A DNA stretch of 64,000 nt from Halorussus gelatinilyticus (GTDB taxonomy: Archaea > Halobacteriota > Halobacteria > Halobacteriales > Haladaptataceae): the NCBI RefSeq assembly GCF_023238445.1, contig NZ_CP096658.1, forward strand, positions 682,001 through 746,000. The letters are read 5' to 3'. The position numbers were made by a program, and so were the translations under genes. The stretch's first letter is position 1. Every line of letters starts with the position of its first letter. Under the pieces are notes generated by a model. The model had not been told where the DNA came from. It saw only the letters and a list, made by a program, of their open reading frames with translations, and made no database searches. This document shows, piece after piece, positions 60,108 through 64,000 of this stretch.

Positions 60108-60788
60108 ATGTATCTCGTCATCGTCGGAGCGGGCGACATCGGTTCGCAGCTCATCGAGATCGCGACCCAGAACGACAACGACGTGGTCGTCATCGAGAAG
60201 GACCCCGCGAGAGCCGAAGCCGCCGCCTCGCAGTTCGACGCGCTGGTGTTGAACGACGACGCCACCATCATGGACACCTTGGAAGAGGCGGGCGGCGACC
60301 GAGCCGACGCGCTCATCGCCACGACGCAGCACGACGCGACGAACGTCATGGTGAGCCTGCTCGGCAAGGAGTTGGAGATTCCCTCCATCGTCTCGGTGGT
60401 CCACAACCCCGAACACATGAGTCTCTTCCGCCAGATCGGCGTCAACGTGATGGAGAACCCCCAGCGGCTCATCGCCGACTACCTCTACCGGGCGGTCAAG
60501 CGCCCCTCCATCAAGGACTACATGCGCGTCGGCGACCGGGCCGAGGTGTTCGAGATAACCGTCCAAGAGGGCGCCGAGGTCGCTGGCATGACGCTCTCGC
60601 AGGCCGCCGACGAGGGGCTGTTCGGAAACGGCATCCTCGTAGTCGCCATAGAGCGCGACGGGAACGTCCTCACCCCGCGCGGCGACACCGAACTCCGGTC
60701 GGGCGACCTCGTGACCGTCTTCTCGGAGTCGGGCGTCACGCCCGAGACGACCGACATCTTCGGCCACGACGAGGACCACGAGAAATGA
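60108..60788 (+). CDS. trkA: TrkA, NAD-binding regulator of potassium uptake
   Basis: The 226-residue cytoplasmic subunit has one RCK N-lobe (MYLVIVGAGDIGSQLIEIAT, with the Rossmann GxGxxG and the acidic VVVIEKDP) and a TrkA-C lobe (EVFEITVQEGAEVAGMTLSQ ... SGDLVTVFS). It gates TrkH according to nucleotide. A TATCTTTT box lies about 33 bp upstream, consistent with a near-leaderless start at 60108. Its stop overlaps the trkH ATG (ATGA, 60785-60788). Confidence 0.92.
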   Translation: MYLVIVGAGDIGSQLIEIATQNDNDVVVIEKDPARAEAAASQFDALVLNDDATIMDTLEEAGGDRADALIATTQHDATNVMVSLLGKELEIPSIVSVVHNPEHMSLFRQIGVNVMENPQRLIADYLYRAVKRPSIKDYMRVGDRAEVFEITVQEGAEVAGMTLSQAADEGLFGNGILVVAIERDGNVLTPRGDTELRSGDLVTVFSESGVTPETTDIFGHDEDHEK

Positions 60789-62386
60789 CTCGCCGGCGGA
60801 CCGTCCGGGGTGTGCCCGCAGACCTCGCCACCATCCTGCGGGACGTGGGCGCGCTCGTGCTGATGCAGGCCGGACTGATGACGCTCACCGTCGGCGTCGC
60901 CGCCGTGTTCCGCGAGTGGTACGTCGCGCTGGCGTTCCTGCTGGCGGGCGGCGTCACCACGCTGTTCGGCGGCCTCGGCCGCCGGACGTTCGCTGACGCG
61001 CCGGACCCCCAGATGAAACACGGGATGGTCATCGCCGCCGGCGGGTGGTTCGCCACTGCGACGTTCGGGTCGCTCCCGTTCCTGTTCTCGGCCCACCTCG
61101 TCCCGCCGGACGCGATGGCGACGTTCGTCCCGGCGGGCGTGGAGTACGCCCAGTCGAGCCTCGCGTACTTCCGGAACCCGCTTCACGCCTTCTTCGAGAG
61201 CATGTCCGGGTGGACCGGGAGCGGTCTCACGATGGCGGTCCACGAACCGTCGCTACCCCACACCATCCAGTGGTGGCGCTCGCTCATCCAGTGGGTCGGC
61301 GGCGTCGGCGTCATCGTCCTCACGACCGCCATCCTCGCCCGGCCGGGAAGCGGGAGTTACACGCTCTATCAGGCCGAGACCCGCGAGGAGCGCATCCATC
61401 CCAGCATCATCCACACGGTCCAAACGGTCTGGAAGATTTTCGCGGGCTACACCGTCCTCGCAATCGTCGCGCTGTTCCTCGCCATCTACCTGAGCGAACC
61501 GCTCTCGCCCGGCACCGCGTTCTGGCACGCGCTCAACCACGCGATGACGGGTCTCTCGACCGGCGGGTTCAGCGTCACGGACAACTCCATCGCCACCTAC
61601 GACTCGACGCTGGTCGAGACCGTCCTGTTGCCCATCATGACGCTCGGGGCCATCGCGTTCCCCATCCACTACATGATGCTGACCAACCGGGACCCGCGCG
61701 CGCTCTTCGAGGACGTGCAGACGAAGTGGCTGTTCATCCTGTTCGCGGTCGGTGTCCTCGCGCTGACCGTCCAGAATCTGGCGACGCCCCAGTTCGGCGA
61801 GGCCTTCCTCGGGCGGGGCGACGCGTTCCGGGACTCCACCTTCCAGTTCGTGAGCGCGCTGACCTGCACGGGGTTCCAGTCCGCACCCATCGGCGAGTGG
61901 AGCCCCGGCGGGAAACTCATCGTGAGTTTCGCCATGACGCTGGGCGGTGCCGCGGGTTCGACCGTCGGCGGCATCAAGATAATCCGGGGCTACACCATCG
62001 GAAAGGGAATCAGGTGGCAGTTCGCCCGCGTGTTCCTCCCCTCGTCGGCCGTGGTGAACGTCGAAATCGGCGACCGACTGCTCGACCGCGAGGGGATGGA
62101 GCGGGAGTTCAGCGAGGCCGCCATCGTGAGTATGCTCTGGCTACTGATTCTGTTCGCCAGTAGCCTCGTCATGGTGAACGTCGCGGATCCCTCGTTCACC
62201 TACGCGGACGCGCTCTTCGAGGTCGCCAGCGCGCAGGGCAACGTCGGACTCTCGTCGGGCATCACCGGTCCGAGCATGCCAGCGGTCGCCGAAGGGATGT
62301 TCCTCCTCAACATGTGGATCGGCCGCCTCGAAATCATCCCGGTGCTGGTGTTTCTGCGGTCCGCGCTGTACGGTCTCGACCCCTAA
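60785..62386 (+). CDS. trkH: TrkH potassium uptake channel subunit
   Basis: The 533-residue membrane protein imports K+, needed for the haloarchaeal salt-in strategy. Selectivity-filter-like turns appear in order: MSGWTGSGLTM, NHAMTGLSTGGFSV, SALTCTGFQSAP, and VASAQGNVGLSSG. SMTLGGAAGSTVGGIKIIR-like sequence (MTLGGAAGSTVGGIKI) precedes the last pore loop. ATG 60785 (MTRRRTVRGVPADLATILR) is coupled to trkA; sequence upstream in the same frame is noise. Confidence 0.93.
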   Translation: MTRRRTVRGVPADLATILRDVGALVLMQAGLMTLTVGVAAVFREWYVALAFLLAGGVTTLFGGLGRRTFADAPDPQMKHGMVIAAGGWFATATFGSLPFLFSAHLVPPDAMATFVPAGVEYAQSSLAYFRNPLHAFFESMSGWTGSGLTMAVHEPSLPHTIQWWRSLIQWVGGVGVIVLTTAILARPGSGSYTLYQAETREERIHPSIIHTVQTVWKIFAGYTVLAIVALFLAIYLSEPLSPGTAFWHALNHAMTGLSTGGFSVTDNSIATYDSTLVETVLLPIMTLGAIAFPIHYMMLTNRDPRALFEDVQTKWLFILFAVGVLALTVQNLATPQFGEAFLGRGDAFRDSTFQFVSALTCTGFQSAPIGEWSPGGKLIVSFAMTLGGAAGSTVGGIKIIRGYTIGKGIRWQFARVFLPSSAVVNVEIGDRLLDREGMEREFSEAAIVSMLWLLILFASSLVMVNVADPSFTYADALFEVASAQGNVGLSSGITGPSMPAVAEGMFLLNMWIGRLEIIPVLVFLRSALYGLDP

Positions 62387-62527
62387 TCCCACTATATAAA
62401 ATATTCGGCCGTTGCACGCCGTTTTTGTTTCATTACTCCACCTAACGAGTCTATAAACTGTTTCGGCCATTCTCGTTCGTCGTTAGGGGTAAATCACCGT
62501 ACGGCGACGGAATGAACGGTTCGAACT

Positions 62528-62550
62528 CCCCCCAACGGAAGGGGGTTTTT
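62528..62550 (+). terminator. Intrinsic-terminator-like hairpin with T5
   Basis: CCCCC (62529-62533), an AACGGAA loop, GGGGG (62541-62545) and TTTTT (62546-62550). It can end transcripts reading from trkH or from the TATA-like boxes at 62392 and 62452. The T-run is also part of the TATA box of the next gene. Confidence 0.5.
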
Positions 62551-62554
62551 ATGC
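62547..62554 (+). promoter_or_regulatory. TATA box of the zinc-ribbon gene
   Basis: TTTTATGC about 40 bp upstream of the ATG at 62593 overlaps the T-run of the preceding hairpin. Expected initiation is near 62577 with a short leader carrying GAGGAAGG. Confidence 0.5.
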
Positions 62555-62592
62555 ACCTATCAGCGCAAGTAAAGACCGAGAGGAAGGTCACG

Positions 62593-62793
62593 ATGGCTAC
62601 ACAAAATCACAACTTCCAAGCGATAACGGAATCGTGCGACCAGTGCGGACGCGAGACCCCACACGAGGTCTCCGTGCAGATTCGGACCGAGAGCCAGAAG
62701 CGCGAGAACGCCGAGTTCTCGCGGGAGCCCTACCGCGTCACCGAGTGCGAAATCTGTGGCGCGGAGTCCAGCCAGCGGATGAACAACGCGTAG
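62593..62793 (+). CDS. Small haloarchaeal zinc-ribbon protein
   Basis: The 66-residue protein has two CxxC knuckles: ESCDQCGRETPHEV near residue 14 and TECEICGAESSQRM near residue 51, separated by a charged segment (SVQIRTESQKRENAEFSREP). This is a single zinc ribbon. The start MATQNHNFQAITESCDQCGR follows a GAGGAAGG ribosome-binding site. Function is unknown; it is typical of the small zinc proteins of haloarchaea. Confidence 0.8.
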   Translation: MATQNHNFQAITESCDQCGRETPHEVSVQIRTESQKRENAEFSREPYRVTECEICGAESSQRMNNA

Positions 62794-62975
62794 CGGCATC
62801 GATTTCTCCGTCGTTCTACCCGGCGAAGGAGGTCCGTCTCCGGAACAGGGTGTTCCGTACCGAAACAAAAACACGTCGGCACGAGAGGTATCGTCGCGCC
62901 CGGTTTTGTCAACGAGGGTGAATCTCGGGGGGGTGCGCTCGACCCCGTCGAAGTTCTCGGAGGCGTCGCGGAGAT

Positions 62976-63872
62976 CTACTCGGTCGTGACTTCGCAGCCG
63001 TCTTCGGTCACGATGATGGTGTGTTCCTTCTGGCTGACCAGCTTCCCGTCGTCCTCCTTCAGCACCGGGTAGCCGTGGACGATGTCGTTCATCTTGAGTC
63101 GCCGCAGGGCCATCTCGGCGCGGGGAGCGTCGAGCCATCGCTTGGCGAACGGGAGCGTCCGGAACTCCTCGGTGATCTGTTCGAGCGCTTGGCGGGCCTG
63201 CCGGTCACGGACCGACCCCTCGCGTTCCAGCGCGAAAATCTCCTCGTCGTTGCCCTCGGTCACCTTGCCGGTGCCGTCGGTGGCGAACGGTTCGATGGCG
63301 ACCACGTCGCCGACCTCCAACTCGACGCCCTGCGCGACGGCGCGATTGGGGATGTTGGGCGAGACGTGTTGCTGGTACTGGTCGAGACCGTGCCCGGTGA
63401 GGTTGACCACGGGGTTGTAGCCGTAGCCGTCGATGACCGACTCGATTTCCGCGCCGATATCGCCGGTCTCGACGCCGGGTTCCACCATGTCGAGCGCCGC
63501 TTCGAGGGCCTCCTCGCTGGCCTCCTTCAACTCGGGGTTGCCCGACAGGTCCACCGTAATCGCGGTGTCGGCTATCCAGCCATCGACGTGGACGCCGATG
63601 TCGAGGTTGACCATCTCCTCGTCGAACTCGGTGTCGTCGTCGCCGCCCGGCGTCGCGTGGGCGGCCTCCTCGTCCACGCTGATGTTGACCGGGAACGCGG
63701 GTTCGCCACCGAGTTCGCGGATGCGCTCCTCGGCGTACTCGGCGACCTCCAACTGCTTCGCGCCGACCTCGACGCGGTCGGCGGCCTCCCCGCGGACCTG
63801 TGCGAGGATTTCGCCGGCCTCGCGGTGCTTCTCGTACTTCTCGGCTTCGAGGTCCACCTCGGTTTCGCTCAT
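62976..63872 (-). CDS. map: Methionine aminopeptidase, type II
   Basis: The 298-residue enzyme removes initiator methionine. Metal ligands lie in VNLDIGVHVDGWIADTAITV (two Asp), VNLTGHGLDQYQQHVSPNIP (His) and VVAIEPFATDG (Glu), with the final Glu/His region HGYPVLKEDDG...QKEHTIIV. The roughly 60-residue type II insertion (residues 190-250) marks it as archaeal. The start MSETEVDLEAEKYEKHREAG is acidic as usual. Confidence 0.93.
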   Translation of the reverse strand: MSETEVDLEAEKYEKHREAGEILAQVRGEAADRVEVGAKQLEVAEYAEERIRELGGEPAFPVNISVDEEAAHATPGGDDDTEFDEEMVNLDIGVHVDGWIADTAITVDLSGNPELKEASEEALEAALDMVEPGVETGDIGAEIESVIDGYGYNPVVNLTGHGLDQYQQHVSPNIPNRAVAQGVELEVGDVVAIEPFATDGTGKVTEGNDEEIFALEREGSVRDRQARQALEQITEEFRTLPFAKRWLDAPRAEMALRRLKMNDIVHGYPVLKEDDGKLVSQKEHTIIVTEDGCEVTTE

Positions 63873-64000
63873 GGGTTTCCTTTCGCCCGAGTCTCGGAAA
63901 GGGTTTCCGTCTCGCTACGGCGCGAACCGAAGTCGAGGCGGGCTACTGAGGGCGGAGATGGTGCGACCGACACGGGGCGACAGCGGCGGACCGACCGACA

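Noticed and set aside
59966-62386. An 806-codon frame containing trkH with a long N-terminal extension
   Set aside because: The extension is an Arg-rich shadow of trkA. The ATGA overlap at 60785 and the TrkH family start fix the real gene.
63945-64000. Possible 3' end of another minus-strand gene at the right edge
   Set aside because: A frame open to the edge ends at TAG 63945, but 18 codons are too few to judge and no motif is visible.
1-64000. tRNA, rRNA, CRISPR arrays and replication origins
   Set aside because: I looked in the intergenic spaces for tRNA-like cloverleaves, regularly spaced identical repeats and Orc1/Cdc6 genes with origin-box repeats. None was found.

Overview
The window is a stretch of haloarchaeal (class Halobacteria) chromosome. 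The evidence is very high GC with GC-rich third codon positions, strongly acidic proteins, Tat-type lipoproteins with a twin arginine and an LAGC lipobox, and archaeal TATA-type promoters with short leaders. Marker genes agree: CetZ, the archaeosine enzymes TgtA, ArcS and RaSEA, F420 (FO) biosynthesis, a HTH-10 (Bat-type) regulator and a bacterial-type fructose PTS known from haloarchaea. The genus cannot be fixed from the sequence. I found no rRNA, tRNA, CRISPR array, complete insertion sequence or origin.

Layout. 1-8.7 kb: a PhoX phosphatase, an HPP-UspA membrane protein, a nucleoside phosphorylase next to a PfkB-type sugar kinase, a DUF63 protein and a lipoprotein. 8.8-19.6 kb: a carbohydrate block, all on the minus strand after an SPW-repeat gene. 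It holds glpR-fruK, then ptfC-ptfA-ptsH-ptsI-ptfB, and a four-gene sugar ABC transporter with a 54-residue membrane peptide at its 3' end. Almost every junction is an ATGA or GTGA stop-start overlap. 19.7-36.3 kb: the archaeosine genes tgtA, arcS and raSEA, mixed with a Nudix hydrolase, regulators, two MoaD/SAMP-like ubiquitin-fold proteins, an NnrS-like membrane protein, a MetB-type PLP enzyme and an aldehyde:ferredoxin oxidoreductase. 36.5-45.5 kb: tandem lipoprotein paralogues (one decaying), purine genes purS-purQ, purU and purC, and an ASST-like envelope protein. 44.1-48.2 kb: cofH, cofG and cofC for coenzyme F420. 48.4-64 kb: cetZ overlapping a secreted coiled-coil protein, thymidylate kinase, deoC, several membrane transporters or channels, the tRNA methylthiotransferase MtaB, the TrkA-TrkH potassium system, and methionine aminopeptidase.

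The most interesting material is non-coding. Three copies (3852-4143, 43826-44034, and a short inverted one at 37762-37846) belong to a structured element: in the two long copies, 27-nt tandem repeats, a fixed GGACTG-type block, then nested stems closed by GCCCGCTCGC/GCGAGCGGGC. A second family of long imperfect palindromes (20393-20592, 34871-35112, 36383-36466, 42182-42492) shares a CTAGC-centred core, and two copies have terminal inverted repeats. Three of these copies lie beside tgtA or raSEA. Other points worth attention are a MoaD whose diglycine is followed by a 14-residue tail, a MoaD-like protein ending in Cys-Cys, micro-ORFs bridging gene junctions, a 10-bp-phased triple repeat before the sugar-binding protein gene, and a frameshifted lipoprotein whose lipobox cysteine is also lost.
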